From positions 7,367,523-7,431,522 of the forward strand of contig OY744608.1 of NCBI GenBank assembly GCA_963556255.1: a stretch of 64,000 nt of DNA, given 5' to 3'. Position numbers and translations under genes: made by a program. The DNA is from Allolobophora icterica (Eukaryota > Annelida > Clitellata > Crassiclitellata > Lumbricidae). Under the pieces are notes generated by a model. That model saw only the letters and a program-made list of their open reading frames with translations. It had not been told where the DNA came from and made no database searches. This document shows positions 63,119 through 64,000 of the stretch, in pieces (position 1 is the stretch's first letter; the number at the start of each line of letters is the position of its first letter).

Positions 63119-64000
63119 TACTGAAAATTAAAACTTGCACTAGAATAAAATTCACGTGCTCTGTTTTTCTTTCAAAACAATGTCTTAAAGAATGTTACGT
63201 TACATCATTGTCTGGTTATACCAAAATTCGATTCTTTGCAATGAAGTCTCTATATGGCCAATGAGCATCGGGAAATGCCCTGGTCTAAATCCATCACGGA
63301 GAAAGCCCGGCAGAACGTACAGGAAGTGAATGGATAGCCTTCAGCAATTCTGACTCTGTAACCAACAAGGGTCTACTCTCTGGAGGGTACGGTATGCAAG
63401 CCTACTTCACAGGGCAGGGATACGGTGGTTGCCTTTCACGCAAGATCTTAAGTATCTTAAGTCTGCTTGCACTCGGCATCACCGCCTGACTCGGCTCGCA
63501 CAAACTTCGGACAGGGGGTCGTGTTTCCATCTTAAGTTTGGACTCATCGCCGAAAGAAAAGCACCAGCGTGATGTCGAGACTTGCCGTGGATTTAATCGA
63601 ATGTTCTTGAGTCCCTCTGAACTGTTGATCAAACAATTTGGACCATGCGCTTTGGATCATAGACTATGAGTCATACTTTGGGTCATACAACTATGCCTCA
63701 AATAGGCTCTTGATAGCATTCGTTGGTTTGATATACAGGCTGCCAATTTGCTGGTTGCAGAGTACACCAATGCTCTCCAGTATTCGCCAACTTCAGGTTC
63801 TCTATATATGTCCTCAAGTACCACAATCAGACCAGCGAGGTGAACTGGATACTTTTTTGGGTGCCTCGATCTTGGCAGTGTGGATAGGGAATAAGACGGT
63901 GAGCTCGGAAATTCAACACAGATGGGACAGTCACAACAATAGAAAATTTTCTTACAACTGTATGACCAAATTCTTCACGATAGTTCAAACAATTTCTAGT
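63119..64000. other. Non-coding stretch with no recognised feature
   Basis: Only short frames without domain signs. A LINE-like or unknown repeat origin cannot be excluded. Confidence 0.35.

Overview
This is a stretch of animal nuclear genome: genes with many introns, GT/AG splice sites, tRNA-derived SINEs, LINE 3' ends, hAT-type MITEs with 8-bp target duplications, and long microsatellites. The protein families (protein kinase N, CYP2-clan P450), the repeat types and the frequent TAGGCC/TAGGCCTA words suggest a marine invertebrate, perhaps an echinoderm or other deuterostome. The species assignment is inference and weak.

Layout. (1) 1-1532, + strand: C-terminal part of a large, mostly disordered protein I do not recognise; its start lies outside the window. 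(2) 1533-11023: non-coding, with a CORE-SINE-like copy, two hAT MITEs, a LINE 3' end and a 26-bp minisatellite. (3) 11024-38856, - strand: a complete protein kinase N (PKN) gene. I could join 20 coding exons in a continuous frame (2,754 nt, 917 residues): three HR1 repeats, a C2-like domain, a proline-rich linker, an AGC kinase domain and a C-terminal tail with an acidic hydrophobic motif. Its introns are full of truncated LINE/SINE ends, MITEs and tandem repeats. (4) 38857-42296: PKN promoter side, a decayed hAT transposase, a hAT MITE and (TAA)n. (5) 42297-61646: a large imperfect palindrome whose arms each carry an intact five-exon CYP2-clan P450 gene. The genes point towards each other (copy A +, 488 aa; copy B -, 489 aa). 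Between the arms lies a 2.9-kb inverted copy of PKN intron 1 (source 35072-38114, copy 50868-53750). A foldback element with long inverted repeats sits at the inner end of each arm. (6) 61647-64000: non-coding, with a possible Tc1-like fragment and a long (GATA)n tract.

How the parts relate. PKN is a Rho/Rac effector kinase. The P450s are probably ER-anchored monooxygenases of unknown substrate, and both have an unusual I-helix (His in place of the usual acid before the conserved Thr). No functional link between PKN and the P450s is evident; they are tied by structure, because a piece of PKN intron 1 was copied into the centre of the P450 palindrome. The outer arms differ by substitutions and arm-specific transposon insertions. 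The inner ~1.65 kb, including the last P450 exon, shows no difference I could see, which suggests recent gene conversion (or an assembly effect that needs excluding). The most novel-looking structure is this composite palindrome.
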